DNA of 64,000 nt from Limnoperna fortunei (Eukaryota > Mollusca > Bivalvia > Mytilida > Modiolidae), in NCBI GenBank assembly GCA_944474755.1, contig OX104116.1:10915547-10979546 (forward strand), read 5' to 3'. The notes under the pieces were generated by a model, which saw only the letters and a program-made list of their open reading frames with translations, did not search any database and was not told the DNA's origin. A program made the position numbers and the translations under genes. The number at the start of each line of letters is the position of its first letter. Positions within the stretch are counted from its first letter, which is position 1. Shown one piece after another: positions 46,347 through 61,700 of this stretch.

Positions 46347-48020
46347 TAACCATTCGGAAACCAAGACCCATAACTAAATTTAATTGCTTATGAACAAAAT
46401 TAAAATATAGGAATACATTCAAATAGGGTGTTTGTTAGTTAGAAAATATTCTAAACGAGGACTGAAAAGTTTAAAAAGACCTTAACAAAATTGCGCGCAC
46501 TCCACTTCAATTTGTCTTGTCTATTTAAACGTCCGACAGCAGGAAGGTTTAAGCCTGCCAAAAGAATACAAAAACAAAAAATAAAAAACATACAAACAAA
46601 CAAACAAAACAAAACAAACAATGAAAACTAGAAAGAAAGAAGGGATTTCAAGGGATTTCTTGCACCTAGATTGATTGCATCTCTTCTCTTAAAGAAGTCT
46701 GTTACACTCTGAGAGAACATTTCGTACTGACATAATATATTATATTCTATTATATTAATATCGTTTAAAGTTACATGCCCCTTAAAGTAAAAAAAAATCT
46801 TTAAAATTCTAAGATTGTAAATCGAATCCTCTTTCAAATCTAAATAACCTATGAATATTTTCGTTTGAAGCGATATTGAGTTTTAATAAGTCCAAACGCA
46901 TGTCTGACGTAGTATTGTTTATCTTGATATATTTAATGCCTATTCCGTGTGTACCACCAATTCAATAATCGCACTCCGATGCTGAAATTTATATCGTGAA
47001 TAGTCATTATTTTAAATTGGCAAATAATTAATAGATGTATTTAACTTAAGTATTATTTCGTTTTTTTAAATTTCGGTGGATCCTAAACATTCGGAGCTGC
47101 ACTATTTTTGGTTTGGAAGACTCTTATTAGTCCAATTAATAACTTTTCTACCTTGCTTACTTTTATTGACTTTCTTCGCAACGGCATGGTTGATGTGCGT
47201 GCTGGTGGACTACTTTAAGGCTTTTTAGCCGCCTAATTTAGTCACACTTGGGTGACAAGTTTTCCATTCCCAGCCTGTATATTTCCATATCCGGGTTTGT
47301 CATATCTTTTTATAATTACAGTGATAAAAGCTCTTTAACATCTTAATAAATATTAATGCTTCGAACTTCACCGATGAAGCTTGATAAAGGAAAAGCGCGT
47401 GGTAAATGTTATAAAATATGTATCTGATGAATTTTATATTTTAAGTACAACTAATGCGGTTAAACGGATATCTGTACACTTGCAGCATTTATAAAACAGA
47501 AATACAAACACATGTATAAGTACAGAAACAACACGTTTTTAACAATTGTATTTTGTTAATAGGCACCATTTTAAACGATACAGAAATATTTTTATTTCAC
47601 TTAACATCTACACTAACTAAAAAAACTCTTTTTTTAAATGTGCCAATTCCCCAATTTTATGATTGTAAATAATAATCACTGTCTCCATACATACATTTTT
47701 GTTTATTCAGATTCTTCCTTTTGCTAATGTACCAATAATTCGTTGACATGGTTTACATGGTTTGACATATTAAGCGAAAGTTTGAATCGGTTAAAGGATT
47801 CCAATCACTCTCTGTGTTGTTATTACCTAACAATACAGACATGCAGACCAGCATTGATTACTGTACACGATAAATTGTTTTCACCTTCACATTCTGTCAG
47901 AAAGCTGGTCTAATGTGATATTATTATAAGAATAAATGAGACGTAATAGATGGCTATCATGCCCTACCGCTAATAAGCTTCATTGCTCAAGATTAACCTT
48001 TTTGCCAAACGAGTTTAACA
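46347..48020. other. intergenic, no gene seen
   Basis: AT-rich sequence without recognisable coding or repeat structure apart from short A-rich runs (46560-46625). Confidence 0.4.
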
Positions 48021-48640
48021 TAAGTTTACAGTGTCAAGCTGGTTTCTGAAGGATTTCTCTACCACTTATATTCTTTCAATGCATGCCTTAATCTGTCTTT
48101 ATCTGGCAAGAGGCAAACAACTGTGTTGTACGTTTGTTGATTTACACAAGGCATTTCATACAATCTGGTGAACTAGATTATGGAAGAAACTCCAAAAATA
48201 TGGTATTAAGGGAAAGTGTTAACTTTAGTTATAATTTTTAGTAAAAATGTCATCGAAGTGGTATTTTTACAATGAATGGAGTAGAATTAGAAATTGTAGA
48301 TTCTTTAATAAGGTATAGATTTTAGATATATTGAACGGATTACTCAAGCCCCCCACAGAAGTCTGTTTTCAACATACAGAAGAACTCGGAATCAAAGTAT
48401 ACCACTAAATATTAAGTTGAAAATACTTGATTTTCTTTGGGAAATAATTTTTACTATATGGTTTGAGGGTTCGAAAATCTTAAAACAATAGTAAAGGTGC
48501 ATCTACAGTTTTGCAAAAGGGTACTTTGTCAGATTGTCTACCCCAAACTTAATGGTCTATGGTGAGTTGGGTAGATATCCATAAGATATAAGTGTAAATT
48601 CATAATAATGTTATTCTGGAGTAAATAAATTTAGTTTTAA
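48021..48640 (+). mobile_element. LINE remnant (I/Nimb-like), internally deleted
   Basis: Plus strand: QAGFRKDFSTTYILSMHALI, then CCTFVDLHKAFHTIWRTRLW and KYGIKGKC give the first RT motifs. After a deletion that removes the catalytic YADD, the frame continues as NIKLKILDFLW and STPNLMVYGELGRYP, parts of the C-terminal region. Several stops. Its GELGRYP relates it to the second LINE at 26379-28660 (SEFGQYP). Confidence 0.75.
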
Positions 48641-49749
48641 AAGCGCATTTTATACTTTACTACACTAGTATCTGAAATGTTTTTCGTAAAATTCATATCT
48701 TATTTGACAGTAGTAATCCGAGATATAACGTGACTTATAGTCGTTTTAGTTATCACTGGTAACTTTTCCGTCGTTAGTTGTTTGTCGGAGGCTCTTTTAA
48801 AAAGGCAATAAATCTGAAAAGAAACAGATTTGGTTATGTTTAAAGAATGTGTGCACATATTTTTAGCGTGTACTCAATAATGTTATCAATGTTTTGCAGT
48901 ATTTACCAGTGCTCGTGCAACCGCTGGTCAAACGACGGTTCCCGAGGCAACATTCCATGTTCTGTTGAAACTTAAAATAAAAACTTTTAAATTGATGTTG
49001 TATTTACCGAAAATAAAAAAGCTTTTAAGTTGATGTTGTTGATCTCGTACGACTAGTATTGCTTTCCGACTTTGGTTTTAATTCTCTTCAAATTTTCCTT
49101 TCACAGTGGTTTTAAGCGTTTTTGATAATACGCGCCTCTTAGGTTTGGTATGACAATGTTGAGAAGATAACTATCAATTTTAGAAGGTAAGTTATCAAAG
49201 TAACTTACTACATTCACTGGTATCTGCCATCACTATGGTACTTTCCTTTTTTGTATCTCGTCTTGATATTATTATAATATATCTGAAACATTTACAGTAG
49301 TTTGAATGGTAATATTGCTTAAATTTATACAAAATAATAAGAAAATTTCCAATTGAACTGAGAACAAACTGAGAACAAATCCCTCCACAATGTTACCTTT
49401 TTCTGCATATAAATATTCCGCATAGTCTAGATTTCCATATTTACATAATGTCTTATATCGCGTTTTTCTTAAAAATACTGACATGACACACACTTTTCGT
49501 TGCAAAATTTATGGCATTAAAATACAAAAGTATGGATTCACAAAAACCCACCAAAATCGTTTGCAATTTAACTATTTTCAAAAAATTTACAACAATAACT
49601 ATTTTGATATCAACGATGGATAACTACCAGTTGAGGATTGGAAGCAGAGATTGATGTAAAGTCATAAAAAGGAAAGAAACATATGCAAGGCTATAAGAAA
49701 TTCGGTATAAACCATGTGTTCACACTTCATGTATAAAATAAAATAATAC
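48641..49749. other. downstream of the last IDO exon found, no feature assigned
   Basis: The missing C-terminal end of the IDO-like gene should lie here. A splice-bordered stretch near 48900-48970 (minus) was considered but does not match IDO. Confidence 0.35.
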
Positions 49750-52700
49750 TTCGTAACAATCTGTATATGATAACTTCTAAAATCTGCTATGGCAGACAAC
49801 ACATCGTCAAATGTTTTCTGTAGAATCGGGTGTCCAGACTTTTAAACTATAAAAAATAACTGTAGTTGTTAAAGTTTAATTTGTAAAACACATTTTGAAC
49901 ACAAAATAATATGGAAAAATTAAATATTTTATCTTGTTAAATTGAAAAGTGAAGCTTGTTTTCTAATTTGGAATCCATTTTAAATACGCGCGCAACAATG
50001 CATTAAAGGTTTATTCTAACTTGCTCTGTGGTTATAGAGAAGACTAAGTTTTACAAATGTCCTGTACATTAGGTCTGATGAGACAAACATAATCCTGACC
50101 TTTACGTTTTATTCAGCTGAGCTTACAAAAAGTACATACATATCAATGTCAATCTGCTGAATGTAGTTCAACTATGATCTACACTTAATTCTTAAGTTGG
50201 TGTCAAAAATAATGGTTTCTACTTGCCATCTTAGTGCATTTATTAGAATAATTTATACTATTGTTAAAGTTTATATGATTATTAAAAACATTAGTTACAA
50301 TTGATAAGACAATAAGACATACAATAATTTTTTTATATTTGATGCGCTCTCTATCTCTACGATAAATTTCTTATGAGCTATTGGTAGGTAGTTTGTCATC
50401 TCTAACATGAATTCCCTATTGCCTAAATAAATTGAAGTAATAGCAAGTAATGCTATTATGATAATGCTGTTTAGAAATTTCAAATTCTCTATTTATTGGT
50501 AATAAGGTACCTCGAATCAAAAGTAAATGTCGAATCATGATTTTAAGACAATATTATTACAACTGAAAATTAATGATAGTCACATAATGTAAATTACCGT
50601 GAACAACACTAAATGATGCAGACTTGCCACTTATAAAGCCTCGTGTCAAAAGTAGATTTTTGTTCGTTTCCTCGAACATACTTACATTTATGTTAATGTG
50701 TCCCTATAGTGAGTAAACAAATCTATAATACCTATATAAAATATAGTTGACACCTGCACATTAATCTTTTTATTGTGAATCAGTCTTAATGAACCGGGCT
50801 AGTCTAGTTACAATGTGGATTCGCAAAATAACTTTGGGGGGGGGGGGGGTCTTGCTTTATTTGGTGATGAAAATGGACAGTTTATTGATTGCATGTAGGG
50901 GTCGATTGCAATTTGTTGTTGTTGTTGTCAAAATTATGTGGATTCAGCTGCGTACTCGCGTATATGCAGCTCGCCCCTGATAATTTAATATTAGTACTGA
51001 CAAATATATGATAATGTTATTGAATACACTATCTGGACAAATAACGGTTCTGCATTAATTATAAACATTTTTTTACTCAATTCCACGTCATATGAATACC
51101 TACAAACTGCACTAATTGGGTAACCGATAATTGTAACAATTATGTTACTCTTACTTGATTCGTGACGTATACCAAACGCTGCATCTAAGCAGTGCAGTGT
51201 AGAACTTTGTGCTGCACTACTTCCACGCACCTTAAAACCAAATGAACTGTTCATGAATATGCGTAGTGACATTTTTGGGCAAGGTGCTTGACTGCATCAT
51301 TCAAACAAACAAACAACAAACACATAAAAACATTTCCTCCTAGTATAGCGTTGAAACATCAAATCGATACCCAGATTAAATAGAGTATATCAAAATGTTC
51401 AGTTAAAAAATAATGCAACGTTTACAAAGGCAAAAATATTCTCGAATAAAATACAAGTAGGCGAGTAATTTTTATTTCAATTCGTGTTAAATTTAAGTTT
51501 GTTTTATACAATCTGTCCCTCGTCTTTACAATACATGTTTCATGAAGACATTTTTCCAGTTCAGATATCAACAGAAAAAGTGAAAGTCAACTATTTAGAA
51601 AAGACGTTTTTTTAAAAAAAACAGTCGTAAAAAGAAGTTACGGCGTTTTGTCTTTTTGTCTTTAAGTGAATGTTTTTGATAAAAGCATGTGTTTTGATTG
51701 TCCTCTCTGTATATTAGACAATCCAAATACTTTGCCTGATTGCTTTTCAATTTCCACAATTTAACATTTGAGTGGCGAGTACAATGAAGTAATGTACCGC
51801 ACAGAAATAATCACCTTTATTGTTTTATCTGAAATTCCTTCAAACATTAAACCATCTGGGTATGGAGAATCTTCACATCCCCATCTGTAAAAATCATGTA
51901 ATGTGACAAACGGCCATTTTTTTATAATGTTAATGTCATGATGAAAATGTAATATAATATGGCAATATTACGATTTATATTATAAACACAATACCATTAT
52001 ATGTTTCTGTATGACACAATCTGCTGAGGTTTTGTTCATATTTCTTTCTTATTAAAGTTAACATTCGGTAACCCCATTTTTCGTCTGCCACAGCAAGGAT
52101 CTGTTACCATCACGTTACTGTATCATCTGCCCCATATTTCGTGTACCACTACAATGTTAAAAGCGAATGTTCGAGATAGATTGTGGCTAACTACCTGCTG
52201 CTTTAACATTTAACGACACTTGCTGCTGATATAAAGATGAAGCAAAGAAATTCCAAAGGGGCAATTAATCTCGTAGTCTTAAAACACTATAGTCACCCCC
52301 ACCCCTCGCCGGTGCGTTTAAATTTTTGCTTGCATTTTATTATTCCATATTGTACCTTTATAGTGCTTCAATCCAATAAAAAGTTTGATATTTTGTCTTT
52401 GTTGTTTACTTTGCGTTGTTTTCAAAAGATCGTCTGCTTTCGTAACCACCATTGAATTCGGACAAACCTCGAGATTTTTTCCGTCTCGACTGCAAACGAC
52501 ATTACCCGAAGGATTTCGGACAACAATCATCTCTTCCAAACGTACACGTTCGTTGTAATTTAGGTCAATATTTACTATAAGAAATCGCCCTAAAAAATGA
52601 AAAATCCGCAGCATTTCAAAAAGCTTATTAACTGTGGAAAATAATTGTTGAAATCAATTTACACATTTTTGGATCTACAAAAGGAGAATAATATAGACTA

Positions 52701-55700
52701 AACGCGTAAGCAGTTTTCATTTTGGCACAGTGACGTTTATTACAAAACCATGAGACAAACAAAAAGAATACCACGAGGTTGCAGTTTTTGCGTTAATCGA
52801 ATTTGTTTGATCAAGAAAATCGTGGTATTCGACAAGAAGCTCTGGAGTAACGTATCCTCTGAGAATCGTAAACACCGTATGCCGAAATGAATTATATTGT
52901 TGCTGCATACGACAAAAAAACCCCAACTAATCGAGAAGATGTCGCATTTTATTTCATATTGGTACGTACCCCAAAATACACAGTAGTAATATGTCGTAGA
53001 AAACCTCAGGGGATACAAACTATGAAATTAATATAAACTTTGATCAGTGATTACCTGATTTCTATATAAGATATATTTCAAAACATGTATTTCGATGCAA
53101 ACATTCCTTGTAATTGTTGCTTAGACGTCATATGTTACAAACTATGAGTATCCAGTTGGGGAGGACCTGTCACCACAAATATGTGGACATGGATTTTGTC
53201 TGTGCACCTTTTGTAACCAAATGATATAGTCTCCTTTTCCAAACGTCAAGATTCGCCACAGAACTTATCAGGCAATAGATGATGTAACATCAGTATAGAT
53301 ACAGTCACAGTTGGTGATATACTTTTAGTGAATTGATAAGGAATTCATACAGTGTCATTCGGATAATTCATGGTTATCATAGTAGACGTATACAGGAAGT
53401 TGTTTGCATTTATATAAAGATGTTAAAATGCCTTTGTATTCCTGCTAACTCCGTAAAGTGTATTTTAGCGTCAGAAATATTACCCGTTTATGACAATTGA
53501 CGCAATTAAAGACCGTTAATCAGATACATGTATAAAGAAACCAAAGAAGACTAGATCAAAAACAAAACCAAAGACGAGCAGCACACCCATCCCCAATTTC
53601 AAGGAAATTCAAACAGGAAAGGCTAAGTCCTGCTTCACATGTAGAATTGGTCAAAGTGCGATAAAGAGCGTAATTAAACATATTTCTGAGCAACACACTG
53701 TAAAGTTTGTCCGTTAGGGATCGTAGAACTTCTGATTTAATTGTCATAAATTCCTGTTACAGAAGTCAAGGTTAACGCCACTGTTATATCCAGAAAATCA
53801 AGATACTTACACGAGGAATGTATTATTCACAATGTATAAAGCCATATGCAAATCATGCATTTCCACAAATAAATAGAAATTACATAGTTGGAAAATTGAA
53901 AAATTCTCGGTTATAATTTCTTAATTCGTAGCTACCTTAATCATCAAGTTTATTACGAAACAAACAAACTTGATATTTGATATTCTTAATTGGATAATCA
54001 AACAAAAGTATTGTTATCGAGAAAATATAAACTTCACTCTGGTACAAAGCATTAACTGCTATACCTACTATGTAAATTCGTCAATGTAGTCTTCATATTA
54101 AATACGACTTGTCTTATCATGGACAAATTTTGTATCAGTGTCTCTACATCATTATGATCTGCAGCTGCCATGCCATCAATTATACACTAATAAAATCAAA
54201 CAAATTATTAAAGGCGTTGTTTTAATGATGGAATCTAAATAAATGGTCTCAACAATCAATAGAAATTATTTAATGTCGCAAAATCTTATCAAAATTGTGG
54301 TAATTTTTTTCTATGTCGAATAAAATAAATACGAAGTAATAATTTGATATAAAGTTGACTAAATGAGGATCAAAGGAGAATATACGTCATGTATAAACAT
54401 TTATGCTATGCCTTGATGATAGCTGGCGCATAATCTAACTCGCTCCGAACCACTACCATGAAGAAATAATTAGTGTCCATTCCTCCCGGAAAATTGTATA
54501 TGCAATGAAGATTCCTGAAATAAAAGTACTTGCACCACAAAAGTACAATGTTAAAGTCTACTCCAGAAGAAAATACCTTCTTTATCCGCCCATAAACCTA
54601 AGTAATGCACTTTTAGAAGTCATTACCAATTTACCACTCACGTAAAAATAGGGCATCGAATGGGACATTAAATAATACCCCGCTGCGTTGCTTTGCTTTC
54701 AATATTCATGAACACATTTGACTGAATTGCAAATCAGCCTATAGGAACAGCTTGGTTTGATAACAGTCCATCTCAGAAGAGAATTTTTACTTTGATCTTG
54801 GACCTATAAAAATAATTTCAAATGGTCCAATTCAAAAACAACAAATGGGATTGTGCTGAAAATTCAACTTGATCTTCATTTTATAGTACTTTGCAAAGTT
54901 TTAACAAAATTGGGTGACGCATTTTTAAGTTATCATCTGGAAACCACCGAGGCACGGACAGACGGACACTCATATCCATACGGAGTGTATCTCATAATAC
55001 GGCGCCATTTTCTGTGATAAGGGATAAAAATACAAAGGTAACGTACAAAATGTGCACATTTTAACAAAACATCCACATTTATATATTGAAGAAGGAAGTG
55101 GGCGGGGTAGAGAGACAGTACTACGAAAATGTACTACGAAAGTATGTATGATTAAAATGTGATCATTTACCACCCGCGTAAAATGGATTTTGTATAAGCG
55201 TTTGTCTAAAAGTCTTTGGTTAGAAAACAATTTTGATAATACTGAGAAGACTTGCAACGATTCAAGTAGGTAACATGTTGGTCTGCTAATATCTAACATT
55301 TTAGATAGGAGTGTACTCATATCTTGAGTGTTGATACTCCAACTGTACAGTTAAAAAGTCTGCTATTTACAATTAAAAACACTGGTTGCCGTTTACATCT
55401 CGGACTGGACGGGTAGGGTAAGTGACCCTAACCCGGCCTGGAACTGCTCGATGGTAGGCAAGTTCCTTACTGCTGGTGGTATGAGATTCCAGATGTCAGT
55501 TCCCTGGGGAGAAGGAAAATTGTAGATGTCAGTTCCAGTGTGCAGCGTTCGAAATGTTACATTCCCTCTTGTTCTGCTCTCTGTTGGTAGCAAAATATTT
55601 TGGTATGGAATTTCAACAAGATGGTGTGTTAGCTTGAACATCATGGTGGCCCTAGCTTTAGGTCTTCTTTTTTAAGGGATTCCCAGCCGAGACGCTTGAT

Positions 55701-58700
55701 CATAGCTGTGACTGATCCTTATTCAAGGTAGTACAAGTTGTTGTAGACGAAGCGTGCTCCTCGTCTTTGGATGGCTTCTAGCTGGTTGATTTGTTTTTTG
55801 TTGTATGGATACAACACTGGCATATTCTGGTAGGTCGTACTTGATTGGCGCAAGCTACTGCCTTAACTTCATGTGGACAAGAGTGAATGTTTCCGATGGT
55901 GCGCTTTAGCGGTGATGGAGTTGATATAGGTGGGCCAGTTGAGGTCTTTACTGATGGTGACGCCTAGATATTTACTGCCTGTTGTTTCTTGTAGTACTTG
56001 GACGTGGAGTTTGTAGTTGTATTTCCTGGTTGATCTTTTCTTGGTAATGTAAATGGTATAACACTTGTCAGCTTTGAAGGGCATCTGCAAAATGCGTTCC
56101 CAAGTTTGATGTGGGTTGAGATCTTTCCGTTGTTTGTCCTGGTCTGAGCTGGAGTTAATTACTCTATACAGCAGGCAGTCATCAGCAAAAAGACGAGAAG
56201 GTGATGATACAGTATCTGGGAGGTCTTTGATGAAGACAAGGAACAATAAAGAGGATAGTACTGTTCCTTGCGGGACTCCAGAGTCTACATCGCACGTTGA
56301 TGAAATAGTGCACTCGTGCAGAACTTGCTGTGACCTATCCATAAGGAAGTTTTGGATCTAAGTTTTAGTGGTACCTCTAGTGCCGTAGTGGTCAAGTTTG
56401 ATCAGCAGTCTTCTGTGTGGCACCTTGTCGAATGCTTTTGAAAAGTCTAATAGGATTCCGTCAATTTCTTTGCTATCTGACAAGTTCTTTGCAAAGTCTT
56501 GTACAGTTGTAATGAGCTGCGTTTCACATGATCGTTTGGCTCAAAAACCGTGCTGGCTGTCGGAGAGTACATCAAATGCTGATAGGTGGTCCATGAAGTT
56601 GCTGTGGATAATGTGCTAACATTTTGCTGCATATAGATGTTAAGGACACTGGTATGTAGTTTGATGCCTTCGACTTATCCCCTTTCTTAAAGATAGGAAC
56701 AATGCTGGCTGATCTTCAATCTAATGGTAATATACCAGTGTCTACCGATACTTGGAATATCCTTGTGAGTACTGGTGATATGATGTAAGCTACCTCTCGT
56801 AATCATCTTGGCGTTATAGCATCGGGTCCTGCTGCCTTGTGGAAAACTCCATTGTCTGCTATCTTAATGTCAGTCATTAATGGTATATTGATTCTTCCTA
56901 ATTTGGGTAGGTTGTTACTGTCTTCATGAGTATGATCATTAAGAATTTCTGTTTTTTTCCTGGCTTCACTGTAAATAATTCCGTCTGATGTTCTTAAGGG
57001 TGCTACTCCTGAGTTTTCTAACACTTTAATTGTTTCCAAAATTTACCATGAATTGTTACGATTTCGAACTTTAAAATTAATGTTGTTTTAGAAATTGTTC
57101 TTTAGCATAGTTAATTGACAGTTATGTAAACAGAAGGTATCGACGCGTAACCATAAGTGACGAAATTACATAGCCAATCATTCACTAGAACCCAGCATTG
57201 TTAAATGATAGGACATCGTTAATATATTGAAATCCATCCTCCCAAGTCTGGGTTCTGCTTCCACGTTGAGCTGAAATGAATGTTTTATTTTTAATATCTG
57301 AAGAGGATTTTAATAAATAATACTTACTCTAAATCTGGTGGGCTGAACGGAAGAAACAGAAATCCAATGTATGAGTGAAGAACAAAAACAATTCCTGTAC
57401 AACTATTCTATGGTAATGGTGTTAAGGATAATAATTCTATGCAGTTTAGTATTCATTACAAGAAAACAACGTCAAACCGATGTTTACCTTAAAAGCAAAT
57501 ATTACTTCTGCATTTCGACTATCATAGCTCAAGGTCTTCAACAGCTAAACAAGAAGAAATAGATAACGGGTTCAAAATACTTTGAACTTAAAAAACTGAT
57601 TTCAGTAATGATTGGTTATCTTGTGTTTGGCTTATCTTTTGACATAGGATAGGATTCATTAAATTTTCAAATAAAAACTTGATGCATTTGCATTCTTCTG
57701 GAAGGTTATATTTCACAATTTTGAATGTACCTTTTTGGTTCTAACAACTTCCAGTACATCTTCATGGCAGAAAATTGGAGGTATACCTAACTCATGTGAA
57801 ATCCGATAGAGTGGCACAGCCAGGCATGCTGGTAACATCTGAAATAAGTAGTAAAATATTATTTACCTTTTCAATAACAAGGATAGCAATAAACTATCAG
57901 ATAATGAGATTGAACTACATTCAATACATCTCGATTCATGACCAATTGCCTGTGAACTACGAACATAAACGAAATTGTCACGTGTAAATAGTATGTAGGC
58001 AGGAAAGGCAGATGCCTCCTCTAGATTAAAACTAGAGGCTCCCAGGAGCCTGTATCGCTCACCTGAACCTGAAACCAAACAACCCTTTTTATCCAGCTTT
58101 TGTTTGCTATAAGGAATTCCCCAACACTTCTGCAAAAGTAATTAATTTTGACCTTTTAAGGGAAATAACTCCTATAAGGAGGAGCTTTTGATGCTTAGAG
58201 GGAGAAGGGAGGTTCACTTCAAATTTGCTGAACCTGTTATACTTTTTTAACTATCAGTCGAAAACTCTCTTGACCCCCCCCCCCCCATTTTCTATTTTAA
58301 GCCAACGTAGCTATGTAGGTAGTCAGATGTCATGATTTGCACAATTTTGGTAGATGATGTGTGCAATGTTTAAAAGCAGTCCTTTAATGGGTTAAAGAGG
58401 AGAAGATTTTTTAAAATCAAGTAAAATTGATTAAAAAAATGTTGAAGGAGAATAATTCCTAAACGGTTCATCAGACAATCTTGACCCTAAGTCATTTTTG
58501 TAGCCCTTATAGAGCAGAACAATTAAGCAATGCTAACTTTTTCTCTAGTTCTAATAATTTTCAAGATTTTCAGGCAAAAATGGCAAAAATAATCTATTTC
58601 GACAATTAAGGGGCAATAACTCCTACAAGGAGTCATCATACAACTTCGACACAATGGAGTGTTTTGTAGCGCTTTCGATGCCGATGAAGGCATGCCTCTT

Positions 58701-61700
58701 CAGTTTGCCTGTATCTGTCATACTTTTCGAACTATAAGCCAAAAACTGTATTTCGCCCCCCCCCCCTCTTCCATTCTATTTTTAGCCATGGCAGCCATGT
58801 TGGTTAATCTGCGGCCAATAGATAGGCAGTTTCCAAGTTTGTTGTACCTAGGGTGATGTAACTCTTTCAGTCACCAGGCAGTTTCCAAGTTTGTTGTACC
58901 TAGGGGGATGTAACTCTTTCAGTCATCAGGCAGTTTCCAAGTTTGTTTTACCTAGGGTGATGTAACTCTTTCAGTCACCAGGCAGTTTCCAAGTTTGTTG
59001 TACCTAGGGGGATGTAACTCTTTCAGTCACCAGGCAGTTTCCAAGTTTGTTGTACCTAGGGGGATGTAACTCTTTCAGTCACCACAATTTAACTGATCGT
59101 ATTTCAGATGCGATAGATTTTCGCTGAATCATATATAGTTTAGACTATTCCTGGATCCGACTTTTTTAGACACTGCAATTAGTAATTCGACCAGTGTATA
59201 GGTGGAAGCACTGTTTACATACAGAGCACCTGCATGAGTGCCCCCATAGTTTGAATGTAGTGTTAGGGTTACTCACTTTTTGTGGGGTTTTTTTGTAATG
59301 TTTTTTTTCCAGTTGTTTATGTTTGCCTATATCCGAATTTCTTTAAATCGTCCCTTTCGATCTTGTTTTTCAGTCGATTTCCTTGCTATTTTCCTTAAAA
59401 AAAGCTCGTCCATGGCGAATAAGGTACTACACAATATATTAATGTATCGGTTGAAATATAAAGCTATGACATATTTAAAGTTCAGATCGAACTAAATATA
59501 TTTTATGTTACCCCAGTAAATGAAACATACATCCGGGACATTGTTAACTCCATCTTCAATTATATATCCTGCTGTAATCATCGACAACTGAAGATGAGCT
59601 AGTCTGTATTGTCTGTAACCTTTCAATTTTGTATAGTCCAGGACGGGCATCTAGCAAAATAAAAAATACACCTTATTAATCATGTAATATCATCCATAGG
59701 ATAAGCGGACTGGTTTTAAATTCTGCTTTTACAAATGTTAAACTTTCATCGCCAGTGGCAATTTGGAGGCTTAAGCCACAGAACCTTAAAGGCGAAACCG
59801 ACAATCGGCAAGCAACTGATCAACTAGATTGAAAGTTACGAGTCTGGTGCATTCTGTTGTAGTAGACTATATGCTACAGAACCTTTATAATAAATTACAT
59901 GATTAAAATCAAATCAGGACACCATAAATATTATATTTGTGTTCGCGCTATATTTTTAATTTTGTTATGCATTTAAGCAAGCTTTCTTAATCATGGTATA
60001 TACCTTATCAACATTTGTACGAAGTTCTTTTTGCTGAAAAATCTTCGATAAATTTTGTGCTAGATCGTTCAATCGTTGAAAATAATCTGGTAAAATAGGC
60101 TAAAAAAATGAATAGAGTAATAAAAGACCTTAGTCGTTTTTTGTTTGAATGAGGTTTAACGTCACAGTTTTCAACTATATTATTGCGTTCATATTTTTGT
60201 GTGTCGGAAAGCCGGAAAACTCGATGAAAACTAACCAACCTACGGCATGAAAACAGGCGATCCATGTCCGTTATGGTTGGAGTCGATCACACCCTATCCG
60301 CAGTTAAACTTGAACCTACAACCTCAGACACCACAGGAATTTGACCCCTTATCATTTGGGGCGAAATATTGCCAGAAAACGAAAGAGAATGTGTCTTACC
60401 CCTTTGCCTTTGTTGCTCAGTTCACTTTGGAAATTTTCACTGCCAACATGATTGTGGGTGTTCTACGTACTCACGGACATTTATTCTTCAAGATTATGAC
60501 AGCAATTCTTGTAATTGGTCCATATTTTTGCAACCGCGAAAATTTTTTGGACTGAAACACTTTCTTTACTTCAAAGATTCTGCCATAGACAAAATCGCGC
60601 AGTAAATGACCAAAAGTGAAACGCGAAGTCGGAACACGAGAAAAATTATCAGGAAATTGCAAGAGGAAGAGCACAGATGGCTTAGGTCATTGTGTTACGT
60701 CCCTTTATCAACACACATGCTACAAATGTAAACAATGTTATTAAAACACAATTTTACAAAAAAAATATTTAAAATTATTAATAAAATATTATTTCTACAT
60801 ACAAAGCAAAGTTTTAGTTTTTACCCAATTAATTAAAGAAAATTTACAGCCCGACTTTGTCTATGTATACATTATTTTTACCGCTTTTATCGATCACTAT
60901 TTATCACCAAAACGTTCAAATCGAAGAATTATTCTCTTACATTGTTAACAAGAAACATGCAGCCTTTACCCCCATCCAACCTCAACTCCTAGAAAATACA
61001 GAAAAAAAACCAATTCAAACACATTAAAGCCACTAAAAACGTTTGCCTTTGATTGCAGACGATATTTATTTTAAAAAATAATATCCAAAAACTACAATGG
61101 CCGATATGGCGGATAGCACAAAATATAATAGTACATTAAAGTTTGTGAGCCACCTGAGGTAAGCATACGTGATATTAAAAAATACAAATATAAATCATAT
61201 AAGAAAACAAAAGGAATCTGGGGCAATGTTTTCGAAACTATCCTAAAATAGGTCTTATGACATGTCTTTGGACATAATTTAGGACCTACTTAGGACCTAA
61301 GACCATCCTAGCACAGATGTCGTAACTCTGTCTTAAGTATGATTAAGTTTGATTAAGAACTTATAAAGTCATCAAAATTTCGATGTGTACTGCACTTAAA
61401 AATAAGTAAGTCAACGTTATATAAACATGTATCAATAACTATATAATTATTTGTATTTTTAATAAATTTTTTATAAATTAAAAACGTTTTAAAAATGTCT
61501 GTGTTTTGTGCATTTCAATGTTATATAATTTGACACAAGTATGTAATTGAACAAAACCTGTTTGACTGCTAGGACTTTTCTGTGTTTTGTTACATAGGTT
61601 GATTTCGTTTTGTAACCTTACTATTTTTACGAAAAATTCTAACATTAACTTGTTACACAATTTATTTATAATGGTAAGAAAAGGAGTCCAAATTGTACAA

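Noticed and set aside
48890..48975. Candidate last exon of IDO on the minus strand
   Set aside because: Splice-like borders but no match to the IDO C-terminus in any frame.
57190..57360. Candidate for the missing IDO exon (reads YINDVLSFNNAGF in one frame)
   Set aside because: Slight similarity only, and its phase does not join the exon ending at 57731.
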